From an uncultured bacterium (GTDB taxonomy: Bacteria > Verrucomicrobiota > Lentisphaeria > Victivallales > UBA1829): a DNA stretch of 64,000 nucleotides. The DNA is taken from assembly GCA_949297765.1 (NCBI GenBank), contig CASFTV010000002.1, positions 1 through 64,000 on the forward strand. The letters are read 5' to 3'. The notes beneath the pieces were generated by a model. It saw only the letters and a program-made list of their open reading frames with translations. It was not told where the DNA came from and made no database searches. Both the position numbers and the translations under genes were made by a program. This document shows positions 16,436-26,238 of the stretch, piece by piece. The number at the start of each line of letters is the position of its first letter. The stretch's first letter is position 1.

Positions 16436-17947
16436 ATGTTAAAGAAAATTTTCGCTCTGATCGCAATGGCAGGTGTGGCCGTTGGTGTGATGGCCGCAGA
16501 CAGTGAAAAAGTCTTTGTCCCGCTGAAAGGAATCGTGATTCTGACCCCCGGCTTCCGGGCGACCGACATCAATATCACCGACCGGGGGATCATCTCCGCC
16601 GAACCGATTGCGAATGACCAGATTCGCGTAACCGGCCTGGCCGTCGGAAAATCCGATCTGCACATTACCGCCGGAACGGTTGCAAAACTTTACACCGTGA
16701 CGGTCAACGACAATGTGCGCGAAGTTTTCAATGCTCTGCGGAGAGACCTGGACAGCGTCCCGGAAGTGGAAATCAGCATCAACGGCAACAAAGTCGTATT
16801 GAAAGGCGAGGTTTCCAGTATTGAAGGATGGGAAACTCTGCTGAAGGTCCTTCCCGGATACGGCGGCAATGTCGTCAATCTGACCATCTTCCGTCCCGCG
16901 CCGGAAATTATGCTGTCCCTGAAAAAACTCTTTGAGAAATCCGGATTCCGGATGGTTCAGGACATCACCGATCTTTCCCCCGGCACATTGTCTCTGCAAA
17001 ACGAAAAGGATACGCTGATTCTGCGCGGCTCCGTTTACTGCCAGGAAGATCTGACCACCATCCAGCAGCTGATTTCCACGCAGGACTGGATCTCCTTCGA
17101 CGGAAAAGACAAGAGCAAGCCCGTCAAATTCATCAACAAAGTCGCCATTAAACCGACTCTTCTTGACGTCGGCGTGGTATTCGTCGGAGTCAAAAAGTCC
17201 GAAACCAGCGCGATCGGCGCGAATCTGCTGAAAGGCGGTGTGAACATCGCGCAAGGCTTCAATTTCTCCACCATTTTCAACGGCGGAACCAACCAGAGTT
17301 ACAATCTCGGAGCTGATCTCAGCACCATTCTGAATCTGATGGCGGAAAGCGGCTGCAAGCGTTTTCACCGTGCCGGACACCTGAGCTTCATGAGCAATGA
17401 ATCCAACGAGTTCAAAGTCCTGCATGAAGGCGGCACGCTGAAAGTCCGTGTTTACGGCGGCGCCGGCGGAACCGGAACGCTGAACGATGTCCCCTATGGT
17501 TTTATCATGCGCGTCAAAGGCGGTTTGATCGGCAGCGACCGCGTCAAACTTGACGTCCAGCTTGAAATCAGCACTCCCGCGCTTCAGGAAAACAACGACT
17601 ACGATCTCAAGCAGACCAAGGTTTCCACGACCATCGTCTCCAAACTCGGCGAAACCGTCGCGCTGGGCGGCATGAAGGATATGATTGAAGAAAGTTCCGG
17701 TCCCTCCGGCATTCCGTTCCTCCGCAAAATTCCGGTGCTGAACTGGATCTGCGCCGAACAGACCGACTCCTTCAACGACAATCAGGTTCTTCTGCTGGTC
17801 TATCCTCAGGTTGCAGGCCGGACGCCTCCGCTGAAGATGCCGCCTTCCGCCGAAACCGCGAACACGCTGGATGAATCCGGAAAAAGCAACCAGCAGCGCA
17901 CCCGGGAGGCCGATGAGAAAAAAAGTTTCTGGGAACGCTGGTTCTAA
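16436..17947 (+). CDS. cpaC: Tad/type II-type secretin (RcpA/CpaC)
   Basis: The 503-aa outer-membrane protein has a signal peptide (cleavage after VMAA, about residue 20). An N-terminal pilus-secretin domain follows (KGIVILTPGFRATDINITDRGI, VTGLAVGKSDLHIT) and a BON-like repeat (VREVFNALRRDLDSVPEVEISINGNKVVLKGEV). The C-terminal secretin domain contains the conserved IPFLRKIPVLNW block near residue 425. A strong ribosome site (AAGGAGG) precedes the ATG. It forms the outer-membrane channel for the Tad pilus. A polar, Gln/Arg-rich tail ends in WERWF, an aromatic end typical of outer-membrane proteins. Confidence 0.9.
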   Translation: MLKKIFALIAMAGVAVGVMAADSEKVFVPLKGIVILTPGFRATDINITDRGIISAEPIANDQIRVTGLAVGKSDLHITAGTVAKLYTVTVNDNVREVFNALRRDLDSVPEVEISINGNKVVLKGEVSSIEGWETLLKVLPGYGGNVVNLTIFRPAPEIMLSLKKLFEKSGFRMVQDITDLSPGTLSLQNEKDTLILRGSVYCQEDLTTIQQLISTQDWISFDGKDKSKPVKFINKVAIKPTLLDVGVVFVGVKKSETSAIGANLLKGGVNIAQGFNFSTIFNGGTNQSYNLGADLSTILNLMAESGCKRFHRAGHLSFMSNESNEFKVLHEGGTLKVRVYGGAGGTGTLNDVPYGFIMRVKGGLIGSDRVKLDVQLEISTPALQENNDYDLKQTKVSTTIVSKLGETVALGGMKDMIEESSGPSGIPFLRKIPVLNWICAEQTDSFNDNQVLLLVYPQVAGRTPPLKMPPSAETANTLDESGKSNQQRTREADEKKSFWERWF

Positions 17948-17967
17948 TTAGAAAATGAGGTGAGAGA

Positions 17968-19626
17968 ATGTTTCTGCAAATAACCGAAGCAAACGGAACG
18001 GCCCGCCATATCGACCTCGGCGACAAAGAGGGCGAATGGCTGATCGGACGTTCCGAGAACTGCGATATCTGTCTTCTGGAAAGTTCGGTGTCGAGAAAAC
18101 ACGCGAAACTTTTCGGCGGACCGGAAACATTCTTCATCTCCGATCTCGGCAGCGGAATCGGAACCCGAAATCAAAATGGACGGATCACCTCGGCCGTGGA
18201 ATTCAGTCTGAGTGATTCCATATCCATCGGTCCGTTCCAGCTCCGGCTGGTGAAATCGGCCGTTTCCGCTCCGCCGAGGCCGCCGGCGGACGAGGGGGAG
18301 AAGAGCGTCTCCCGCACGTTTGATTTTGATGACACCAACGTTTTCTACACCGACGAGCTGATGGCTCTCAAAACCCGGATCCACAATTATGTGCTGGGAA
18401 AATTGAATCTTCAGGAAATCGCGACCAAGCAGATCGCAAATGACGAAATGCGCGAAAAACTGCTCGCCGCGCTGGATCTGTCGCTGAAAGAACTGCGTCA
18501 CGAATTGCCGCACACCATTCCGCTGGAAAAACTGCGGGAGTCGCTGCTGGACGAGCTGACCGGATACGGCCCGATTTCCCCCCTGCTGCGTTCCGACAAG
18601 GTGGATGAAATCATGGTCAACGGCCCGGATCTGATTTTTGTGGAAAGTCACGGACGCATTTACGAAACCGGCGCACGATTTTTCAACGATAAACATCTGT
18701 ATACGATTATTCAGCGAATTGTCGAACCGCTGGGACGCCACGTTGACGAAGCCAGTCCCATGGTGGACGCCCGTCTTCCGGACGGTTCCCGTGTCAATGC
18801 GATCATCTCTCCTCTTTCGCTCCGCGGCGCGGCGGTGACGATCCGGAAGTTCGCAAAAAAGAAGTTGACCGCCGAAGACCTGATCGCTTTCGGAAGCATG
18901 ACTCCCGGCATCGACCTGTTCCTGCGGGAAGCGGTGCGCGCCGCTCAGAACATCCTGGTCTCCGGCGGAACCGGATCGGGCAAAACGACGCTGCTCAACG
19001 TGCTTTCGCAATATATCCCGGCGGACGAGCGCGTCATTACCATCGAAGACTCCGCCGAACTGAAACTTTCCCACCGCAATCTGGTATCGCTGGAATCGCG
19101 TCCGGCGAACATTGAAGGGAAGGGGCGAATTCAGATCCGGGATCTGGTCATCAACGCCCTGCGCATGCGTCCCGACCGGATCATCGTCGGGGAGTGCCGC
19201 GGCGCAGAGGCCATGGACATGCTTCAGGCAATGAACACCGGACACGACGGCTCGCTCACCACCTGCCACGCCAATTCGCCGCGGGATGCGATTTCCCGTC
19301 TGGAAAACATGGTGCTGATGTCGGGGATTGAGTTCCCGATCACCGCCATCCGCGAGCAGATCGCCTCCGCCATCAATTTGATTATCCAGCAGAACCGCCT
19401 TCCGGACGGGTCTCGCAAAATCGTGCAGATTTCCGAGATCACCGGACGCGAAAAAGACATTGTGCTGATGCATGATATTTTTGTGTTCAAGCAGACCGGA
19501 TATGATGAAAACGGAAAAATAGTCGGGGAATATTATCCTACGGGAAATATTCCGGCCTTTGTGGAAAGACTTCGCCAGAAAGGCGATCTCAAACTCGACA
19601 TGTCCGTGTTTGTTCCCCGGGCATAA
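17968..19626 (+). CDS. tadA: FHA-domain fused to CpaF/TadA pilus ATPase
   Basis: The 552-aa protein begins with an FHA domain (residues 1-90: LIGRSENCDI, SSVSRKHAKL, DLGSGIGT), followed by a linker and a complete CpaF-type secretion ATPase. Visible blocks are [35 protein letters not shown], Walker A GGTGSGKTTLLN near 333, ITIEDSAEL, RMRPDRIIVGECRG and TGHDGSLTTCHAN (His box). The ATPase powers pilus assembly. The FHA domain is an unusual addition and should bind phosphothreonine peptides, plausibly from the operon's kinase, so ATPase recruitment or activity may be phospho-dependent. Confidence 0.9.
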   Translation: MFLQITEANGTARHIDLGDKEGEWLIGRSENCDICLLESSVSRKHAKLFGGPETFFISDLGSGIGTRNQNGRITSAVEFSLSDSISIGPFQLRLVKSAVSAPPRPPADEGEKSVSRTFDFDDTNVFYTDELMALKTRIHNYVLGKLNLQEIATKQIANDEMREKLLAALDLSLKELRHELPHTIPLEKLRESLLDELTGYGPISPLLRSDKVDEIMVNGPDLIFVESHGRIYETGARFFNDKHLYTIIQRIVEPLGRHVDEASPMVDARLPDGSRVNAIISPLSLRGAAVTIRKFAKKKLTAEDLIAFGSMTPGIDLFLREAVRAAQNILVSGGTGSGKTTLLNVLSQYIPADERVITIEDSAELKLSHRNLVSLESRPANIEGKGRIQIRDLVINALRMRPDRIIVGECRGAEAMDMLQAMNTGHDGSLTTCHANSPRDAISRLENMVLMSGIEFPITAIREQIASAINLIIQQNRLPDGSRKIVQISEITGREKDIVLMHDIFVFKQTGYDENGKIVGEYYPTGNIPAFVERLRQKGDLKLDMSVFVPRA

Positions 19627-19641
19627 GGGAGGAGATAATAT

Positions 19642-20508
19642 ATGCACTGGTTCGTTCTTCTCATGGTGTTCGTCGCGGTGTCCGCCATCTGTTACATTCT
19701 CTGCCGCACGCTGTTTGCCGATCTGGATCACAGCGGCGTGGAGCGTTCCGGCGGCTGGGATGGACGAACACAGCTGGAATATTTTATCTCCAAACCGAAA
19801 CTTCGGAAAATTCAGATCTGTTTTGCAACCGTCGGCGCGCTGATTATGCTTTGTCTGCTGCTGGTGGCGGGAGTCTCCGCGTGGGCGATTCCGATTGTCC
19901 TGTTGATGGCCGCCGGAGGGGCGTATGCGCTGCCGCTGCTGTATTATAAGAACAAGGTGAAAAAGCGCAATCTTGCGTTCAAAAGCAGATTGCTGGATGT
20001 GGTGCTCGGGCTGAACAACGGCATGCGTTCCGGGGTGGCGCTTCCCCAGGCGCTGGAGGTCGTCGGGCGCGACATCGGCGGAGTCATGCAGGAGGAAATC
20101 TCCATGACGCTTTATGAATACCGCCTCGGGATCGATTTGACCGAGGCGCTTGTCCGGCTGGAAAAACGGATGCCGGATGATAATCTGAAACTTTTCGTCA
20201 CGGCGGTCGGCATTTCCCAGCAGACCGGGGGAAGTCTCTCGGACATCCTGGACAAGATCATCGACACGATCCGCCAGCGTTCCATCATGGAGGATAAGAT
20301 CAACACTCTGACCGCGCAGGGCAAGTTTGAATCCATCGTCATGGCCTGTGCTCCTCTCATGGCGTTCGGCATTCTTTATGCGCTTGACCGGCAGTTGATG
20401 CAGCCGCTGATCACCACCGTGCTCGGATGGGCGGCAATCTGCGTGGTGCTGATTCTGGAAACCATCGGATATCTCTTTATTAAAAAAATAGTCACGGTCG
20501 AAATATAG
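19642..20508 (+). CDS. tadB: TadB inner-membrane platform protein
   Basis: The 288-aa protein has N-terminal membrane helices, a central T2SSF-type cytoplasmic domain (LLDVVLGLNNGMRSGVALPQALEVV; FVTAVGISQQTGGSLSDILDKI) and two C-terminal helices. This is the GspF-like fold of TadB. It follows the ATPase by 15 nt with GGGAGGAG as ribosome site. It forms the inner-membrane platform with TadC. Confidence 0.9.
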   Translation: MHWFVLLMVFVAVSAICYILCRTLFADLDHSGVERSGGWDGRTQLEYFISKPKLRKIQICFATVGALIMLCLLLVAGVSAWAIPIVLLMAAGGAYALPLLYYKNKVKKRNLAFKSRLLDVVLGLNNGMRSGVALPQALEVVGRDIGGVMQEEISMTLYEYRLGIDLTEALVRLEKRMPDDNLKLFVTAVGISQQTGGSLSDILDKIIDTIRQRSIMEDKINTLTAQGKFESIVMACAPLMAFGILYALDRQLMQPLITTVLGWAAICVVLILETIGYLFIKKIVTVEI

Positions 20509-20530
20509 AGCTGGAAAGGAGGACGCAATC

Positions 20531-21439
20531 GTGGATGAACAGGTATATATGCTGCTGGCGAGGCTGTTGAGCTTCCTTGCCGCGTTTCTGCTGGTGCTCG
20601 GACTGAAATTTTATGTTTCCGGGAAGACGAAGAGGGGAGGGGGGTATTCCGATCCGCGCCTTCCGTTCACCTTCCGGGAATTCTACAATGAGATCAAGAT
20701 CCTGAAGGATACGCTCGGTTCGGGCATGAAACAGCTCTTTCGAAGCAAGAGTGAAGCCATCGCCAGAGACCTGAAGCTGGCCGCTTTGCCGCTTGATTCG
20801 ACAGATGTTTTCGGCGCTCAGCTCCTTTGGGCCATTCTGTTCGCCGTATGCGGGATCGTCTTTATGCTGCTCCTCGAAATGGAGGTGTCGTATGTTGTCA
20901 CGGCAATCTTTATCGCAGGATTCACCGGCTGGCTGATTCCGATTGTGCAGATTCAAAATCTTGCGCAGGAAAGACAGAATTCCATCCGCCGCGCTCTGCC
21001 GTTCTCCATCGACCTGATTTCCTCCGCCATGACCGCGGGGCTGGATTTCTCCGCCGCCGTCCGCTACTATGTGGAGCATTCGGCAATCTGCCCCCTGACC
21101 CAGGAGTTCGGCATCACGTTGAAGATGCTGGAACTTGGAAACAATCGGAACGACGCGTTGAAAGCCATGGCGGACCGACTCTGCATCGACGAATTCCGAA
21201 GCATGGTCAATGCTGTGATTCAGGGAACTGAAATGGGCGCATCCATCTCCGACACGCTGCGGATCAACGCCGAGGAAATGCGGCGCGTCCGTGTCGCGGC
21301 GGCGGAGCGCAAGGCGCAGCGCGCACCCTCGCTCATGATGATCCCGATGGCGCTGTTTATTATGCCCTCGGTATTTATCATTATTTTTGTCCCGATCTAT
21401 CTTCGAGTTCAATCCTCCGGTATGGTCGGCATGTTTTAA
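20531..21439 (+). CDS. tadC: TadC inner-membrane platform protein
   Basis: The 302-aa protein starts at GTG 20531 behind a GGAGG site. Membrane helices flank a T2SSF domain with ALPFSIDLISSAMTAGLDFSAAVRYY and AVIQGTEMGASISDTLRINAEEMRR, conserved in TadC. The C-terminal helix (IPMALFIMPSVFIIIFVPIYL) matches the family's end. It pairs with TadB in the pilus platform. Confidence 0.9.
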   Translation: MDEQVYMLLARLLSFLAAFLLVLGLKFYVSGKTKRGGGYSDPRLPFTFREFYNEIKILKDTLGSGMKQLFRSKSEAIARDLKLAALPLDSTDVFGAQLLWAILFAVCGIVFMLLLEMEVSYVVTAIFIAGFTGWLIPIVQIQNLAQERQNSIRRALPFSIDLISSAMTAGLDFSAAVRYYVEHSAICPLTQEFGITLKMLELGNNRNDALKAMADRLCIDEFRSMVNAVIQGTEMGASISDTLRINAEEMRRVRVAAAERKAQRAPSLMMIPMALFIMPSVFIIIFVPIYLRVQSSGMVGMF

Positions 21440-21451
21440 GGGAGAAAGGAT

Positions 21452-23038
21452 ATGATCAGATATCTTATATACGTCGATCACGAAAAAACGCAGGAAGGGG
21501 AATTGTCTCCGGGCGAACACATCGCGGGGCGTTCCCATTCCGCCGACATTCATCTTACCGAGCCGGATGTTTCCGGAAAACATCTGAAACTTGATGTGAC
21601 GGCGGAAGGAGTCTTCGCGGAAAACCTGAGTTCTCACGGCACAGTTTTCCAGGGCAGTCCGCTGGACGCCCGAAGAAAAATGAGCGACGGCGATGTGCTT
21701 TGTCTTGGAAAAAAACTGGAAATCCACTTGAGGATTCCGGAGGACAATCCGATTCCCGAAGACGGCGAAATGAAAACCGTCATCCCCGCTGCGCCTCCGT
21801 CCGAGGCGGTTGATGACCCGAACAAAACGGCGATCCCGCCGCAGCAGGTCTCCCGGAACACGGCCGCGGACCGGAGCAGAATGCTCATCCCGGAAAACGA
21901 CAAGGAAAACAAGACCGTTCCGCCGCAACCGGCTCCAACGCCCGAAAAGAATGGGGAGGACGTCCAGAAAACGGATGTGATGCGCACCCGTCTTGCCAGC
22001 TTGGAGGAAATGAATCTCCTGCGCAACGCGGATCGCAAGCGGTCCACGGGAAAATTGTTCCAATATATTCTCGGCGGCATCGGGGCGATTGCCGTTCTGG
22101 TATTGCTGTATTCTTTGAAGTCGTCGCCCAAAGAGGTGAATCTGAGCTGGCCGGTCGGATCGGACGGCTATGAACTCGGAGCTTTCACCGATCCCGGCAA
22201 CGGCGGACACAAGGCCGGAGCATTTTCGCTGGCATATCCAAGTATCAAGGGAAAAACAAAAGTGGAACAGAAAGCGGGACGAATCACCATCTCCACCCGC
22301 TTCGGAAAAGACGCCTCGGTTCCGCTTCGGATTATTTTCATTCAAAAACAATCCGCCGACTTTCTGGTCAAGGAGCGGAAACAAGTGTTTTCCTCCATGC
22401 TGGCCGATTTGCAGAAAGAGAATAAAAGATGGAATCTGGCGCAGATCTCCGATGTGTTTTTCATCGGTTCTGAAAATGGTTTGCCCTGCTTGAGCGTCGA
22501 GTACCGGCGCGAGGCGGACAACGAATCATGGTATGGGGAAATTCTGTTTTTCCGCACCGGAGATCGGGCCTGCATGAGAATGGCGGAAACTCTTGTTTCG
22601 GAACGCGCCCGCGGTCAGAATTTCATTTCCAACACACCGTTTCTGAAATTTTCCGCACAGTATTTGCAGGGGCATTGGGAGGGCAATCCCGATTATAAAG
22701 GCGGAGCCGATCCCGCCGTAATGCTCGATGAAGTGTCAAAACACCTGGCAAAACAGGCTCCGTTTGAATGGGCGAGAACGTATCTTCTGCTTCAGAATAC
22801 CCTGATGGAAAGTGTCAAAACCAGCAATCCGGCCCTGATGCAGAACGCGCTTACGCAGCTGCGGCGTCTTCGTTCCATGCAGACCATCTGGTACAACAGC
22901 CAGAAAATCCAATACTACGAGGCAAGTCTGAAAAATGACCGTCAGCAGGCGAGTGCGGTTCTGGAATTGTGCAAAACCGTTTTCTCCTCTCCCGACGATC
23001 TGCGCTATTTCACACTCAGGAGGAACGTATGGGAGTAA
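21452..23038 (+). CDS. FHA-domain transmembrane protein
   Basis: This 528-aa protein has an N-terminal FHA domain (IAGRSHSADI near 25-34, DVSGKHLKL near 45-53, NLSSHGTVFQ near 64-73). A disordered Pro/Lys/Thr-rich linker (about 105-190) repeats KTVIPAAP, NKTAIPPQ and NKTVPPQP. A transmembrane helix (about 205-222) is followed by a C-terminal domain of unknown fold. The FHA domain would be cytoplasmic and the C-terminal half periplasmic. The linker threonines may themselves be kinase targets. It overlaps the next gene by 10 nt. Confidence 0.8.
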   Translation: MIRYLIYVDHEKTQEGELSPGEHIAGRSHSADIHLTEPDVSGKHLKLDVTAEGVFAENLSSHGTVFQGSPLDARRKMSDGDVLCLGKKLEIHLRIPEDNPIPEDGEMKTVIPAAPPSEAVDDPNKTAIPPQQVSRNTAADRSRMLIPENDKENKTVPPQPAPTPEKNGEDVQKTDVMRTRLASLEEMNLLRNADRKRSTGKLFQYILGGIGAIAVLVLLYSLKSSPKEVNLSWPVGSDGYELGAFTDPGNGGHKAGAFSLAYPSIKGKTKVEQKAGRITISTRFGKDASVPLRIIFIQKQSADFLVKERKQVFSSMLADLQKENKRWNLAQISDVFFIGSENGLPCLSVEYRREADNESWYGEILFFRTGDRACMRMAETLVSERARGQNFISNTPFLKFSAQYLQGHWEGNPDYKGGADPAVMLDEVSKHLAKQAPFEWARTYLLLQNTLMESVKTSNPALMQNALTQLRRLRSMQTIWYNSQKIQYYEASLKNDRQQASAVLELCKTVFSSPDDLRYFTLRRNVWE

Positions 23039-25407
23039 GCAATTCAAAAAGCAGCATATTCAGGCGAATGTTCTCCCGCGAGACGTTCAATCACTTTCAC
23101 AATACCGTGGTGCGCGGTCTTTCCCTGAAGAAGTCGGCTCCGGAACGGCTGAGTCTCCGGCTTGAATTCAATCACAAGGTGTTGTACGAAGTTGCCGATC
23201 TTGCCGCTTCCGATACCATCACCATCGGAAGAAGCGCGGACTGTACATGGGTGATTCCCAAGGACGACAATGTCGCCAGCGGACATCATGCCGTTATTCT
23301 GATGCGCAAGGGGCGCCTGTGCCTGCGGGATACCGGAAGCCGGAATGGGATTTTCTACAAAGCCCGGAAAATTCAGGAAAAAAATCTCGTTCCGGACGAT
23401 CAGTTCGCTATTGGAAACTGTACCCTTTATGTGGAGAAGCTCAAGGCGTCCGCCGCCGCACGGCATGAGCTGGTGTATCTCAACACGGACAACAAAGGAC
23501 AGGCGGTCCGGCTTGACAATCCCCGAATGGTGGTCGGGTCCGCTCCCGGCTGCGATCTCGTGATCGACGAACAACTCGTTTCGCAGCGCCATGCCGAATT
23601 CAACAGCAAGGCGGATGGCTGCTGGCTTCGCGACCTCGGCAGTAAAAACGGTACGTTTGTAAACGGGACCAAACTTTCCGCCACGACGGAGCGGCTGCTG
23701 GTTGATGACGATGTCGTCAGCATTTCCTTTGTCGATTTCAAATTCGTGGATGGGACCATTGAGCATTCCAAAATCAGAATATGGTACAGTCTCGGCATCG
23801 TTGCAGCGACCATTTTCATCGTTCTGGCGTTGAACTGGCTCTGGATGGGAATCAAATCGTCTTCCGACACCTATCTGAATTACGCCAGGCGCGAGGCGGC
23901 CGCCGAGCGGTTCGATCAGGCGCGTGAATCCCTGAAGGAATCGCGTTCGCGGCGCGGTGCGGACGCAAATGAAATTGCTTACAACGAATTGGATCAGTCC
24001 ATCGCCGTGTGGGAAAAGATTTTTGCCAGCTGGGGAAAGGCAAAATCGGCACTGAATTCCGGCAATTGGATCGAATCCTCTCACATTCTCGGCATGATTA
24101 CCGACGCCGATCCCAATGTGTGGGGATGGAACGACACCTCCGCTCCGGAAATGCGGAAAGAAGCGTTCACCGTAAAAAAACTGCTGGATGCGTATCTTCT
24201 GGCGGAGACCTCTATGCGCGATGACCGGAACCAGAAAAATCTCGCCGACTTGAAACAATCTGTCAACATCATCGGCGAAATCGAAAAACGTTTTTCGAAA
24301 AAGCCTCCTGCCTATTTGAAAAAACTGCTGGCGGATTCGGTAACGCTTCGCAAACAGATCCGGGATAACCTGTTGTATTTGGAAAAGCTGGAGGCCATTC
24401 TTGCAAGAATTGAGGAGGAATCGGAGAATCTCGCCCTGGTTTTGAGCGACCTGGATGAGTTGAAACAGCATGCCGAGCCGAATATCCGCATCCGAATCGA
24501 AAGCTGCATGGTCCCGTTGGCGATGCTGCAGCGGAGCGGGAAACAGATCAAGCGCGCCATGGTCGCGGTGCAGCAGCTGGAGTTTGAAAAACTCGACTCC
24601 ATCCGTCTGGATCTTCCGACCTTGGAACAATGCGTCGTCAATGCGAGTATTGCCACGCTCAGGAAACAGCAGGAGCGGCAATTCGATATCATTCTTTCTG
24701 TCGCCGCCAATCTGCGTCCGCTGATCCGCAATTTGAACGAGGCGGGGCTGGACAAGGATACTTCCCTTCCGGAATGTGTCTCAATCTTCCAGAATCAGAA
24801 GGTCATGAAAAAAGTCCTCTCCTGTGATGCGTTTGAGCGGAAAATGCCTTCCCGGCTCCGGACGGAACCGGCGGGGGAATACGACCGTGTTCTCGGAATT
24901 GAAGGATTTTTTGAGTTCATCTATGCGCTTCCGGCCCCCTATGACCAATCCGTGTATTCGGAGTTTCAGTTCCGTCCTGAAATTGTCAAATTCCGAAATC
25001 TGCTCGGCGCGATCCAAACGTTCCGGACATTCGCCGATCAGAAACAGAACGAGTGGCTGCATTCCGGTGCGTTTCAGCGCCTGTATGAAAGTACCGGAGC
25101 TGTGCTTAAATTCCGAAACGAACTGGCAACAAAATATTTCACGGCGAACAGCGAGTCGTTGCGGGAAAGCATCTTAAGCAAAGCCATCGCCATTTTCCTG
25201 ATGAATGGAGAAATCAAGGAGGCGGACGTGGAAGCCTTTACCCGCGACTTCAAGAAGATGCGCATTCCTCTGATTAAACTGGGACGGGATTACAATGCCG
25301 CGTCGGACGAACAGAAAATAGAAATCAGAGATTCCATTCTCCGTCAAGGCATTCCGGGTGATCCCGTGGTGCGCCGGATGTGGGGATTCAAGAAATATCC
25401 AAGGTGA
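23029..25407 (+). CDS. tandem-FHA transmembrane protein with large helical domain
   Basis: The 792-aa protein carries two FHA domains, one at about residues 60-125 (ITIGRSADCTW, NVASGHHAVI, DTGSRNGIFY) and one at about 155-235 (MVVGSAPGCDLVI, LVSQRHAEF, DLGSKNGTFVNG). A single transmembrane helix follows at about 253-275, then a roughly 500-residue, mostly alpha-helical C-terminal domain with no recognised family. ATG 23029 has an excellent ribosome site (AGGAGG). The two FHA domains could bridge two phosphorylated partners at the membrane, making it a scaffold candidate for the Tad machine. Confidence 0.8.
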   Translation: MGVSNSKSSIFRRMFSRETFNHFHNTVVRGLSLKKSAPERLSLRLEFNHKVLYEVADLAASDTITIGRSADCTWVIPKDDNVASGHHAVILMRKGRLCLRDTGSRNGIFYKARKIQEKNLVPDDQFAIGNCTLYVEKLKASAAARHELVYLNTDNKGQAVRLDNPRMVVGSAPGCDLVIDEQLVSQRHAEFNSKADGCWLRDLGSKNGTFVNGTKLSATTERLLVDDDVVSISFVDFKFVDGTIEHSKIRIWYSLGIVAATIFIVLALNWLWMGIKSSSDTYLNYARREAAAERFDQARESLKESRSRRGADANEIAYNELDQSIAVWEKIFASWGKAKSALNSGNWIESSHILGMITDADPNVWGWNDTSAPEMRKEAFTVKKLLDAYLLAETSMRDDRNQKNLADLKQSVNIIGEIEKRFSKKPPAYLKKLLADSVTLRKQIRDNLLYLEKLEAILARIEEESENLALVLSDLDELKQHAEPNIRIRIESCMVPLAMLQRSGKQIKRAMVAVQQLEFEKLDSIRLDLPTLEQCVVNASIATLRKQQERQFDIILSVAANLRPLIRNLNEAGLDKDTSLPECVSIFQNQKVMKKVLSCDAFERKMPSRLRTEPAGEYDRVLGIEGFFEFIYALPAPYDQSVYSEFQFRPEIVKFRNLLGAIQTFRTFADQKQNEWLHSGAFQRLYESTGAVLKFRNELATKYFTANSESLRESILSKAIAIFLMNGEIKEADVEAFTRDFKKMRIPLIKLGRDYNAASDEQKIEIRDSILRQGIPGDPVVRRMWGFKKYPR

Positions 25408-25413
25408 CAACCT

Positions 25414-26238
25414 ATGCCGTTTCTGCTGTTCCAGAAAAAATACTTCACCGCCGGCGCGTATACCGACACCGGTTTGGCACGCAAGGAGAATCAGGATTCC
25501 TACCGTTGTCTGTCTTCCGGCGGCCTGTTCGTCGTTTCCGACGGCATGGGCGGCGGGGACGGCGGCGAACGGGCAAGTGCCATTGTCGTTCAGACTCTCG
25601 CGAAAGCGGTGGTCACTCCCTTGAAGAATCTCTCGGCAATGGTGAAATTTTCCTATCAGGCAAACACCGAAATCCAGAAGTTCGCCGCGGCGAACCATAT
25701 GCGCGGCATGGGCGCCACGATTGTCGGAATCGTTCTCTCTCCGTTTCAGCCGACTTTCGCAATGCTGTTCTCCGCGGGGGACAGCCGCTGTTACCGGCTG
25801 AGGAAAAAAGAGTTGGAGCTGCTCACCACAGATCATTCCATCGCCTCCGCAATGGGTGTGACAGAGGAGAAACTGGCAAAGCATCTGCAGGGCGTCCTGA
25901 CCAACGTCGCCGGGTGCGGCCCGAAGTTTTTTCTCGAAACACAGAATCTGGATCTGATGGACAACGATCTTTATTTGCTCTGTTCGGACGGCGTTTCCCG
26001 TCAGATTCCCGAGTCGGAAATAAAACAGATTTTAAGCTCAAATTCCCTCCCGGAACAGAAAGCGAAAGACTTGATTACCGCATCCTTGAAACACGGCGGA
26101 ATGGATAATGCGACCGCCATTGTAATTGCCTTCGGGAAACTTCCGGAAATCACTCCCGACGTCAGCCGGGAAGAAGCCGAAACTCCGATGACCCCGGACG
26201 GAGAGGAGGAAGATGATGTTACTCCGCCAACTGAATGA
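25414..26238 (+). CDS. PP2C-family Ser/Thr protein phosphatase
   Basis: The 274-aa protein shows the PP2C metal-binding blocks: TDTGLARKENQDSY, VVSDGMGGGDGGERAS, GMGATIVGIVL, SAGDSRCYRLR, LCSDGVSRQI and GGMDNATAIVI. It should dephosphorylate pThr/pSer and so reverse the operon's kinase. The last 30 residues are a Thr- and acid-rich tail (TPMTPDGEEEDDVTPPTE), which might be a phosphorylation or docking site. It overlaps the following kinase-like gene by 26 nt. Confidence 0.9.
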   Translation: MPFLLFQKKYFTAGAYTDTGLARKENQDSYRCLSSGGLFVVSDGMGGGDGGERASAIVVQTLAKAVVTPLKNLSAMVKFSYQANTEIQKFAAANHMRGMGATIVGIVLSPFQPTFAMLFSAGDSRCYRLRKKELELLTTDHSIASAMGVTEEKLAKHLQGVLTNVAGCGPKFFLETQNLDLMDNDLYLLCSDGVSRQIPESEIKQILSSNSLPEQKAKDLITASLKHGGMDNATAIVIAFGKLPEITPDVSREEAETPMTPDGEEEDDVTPPTE

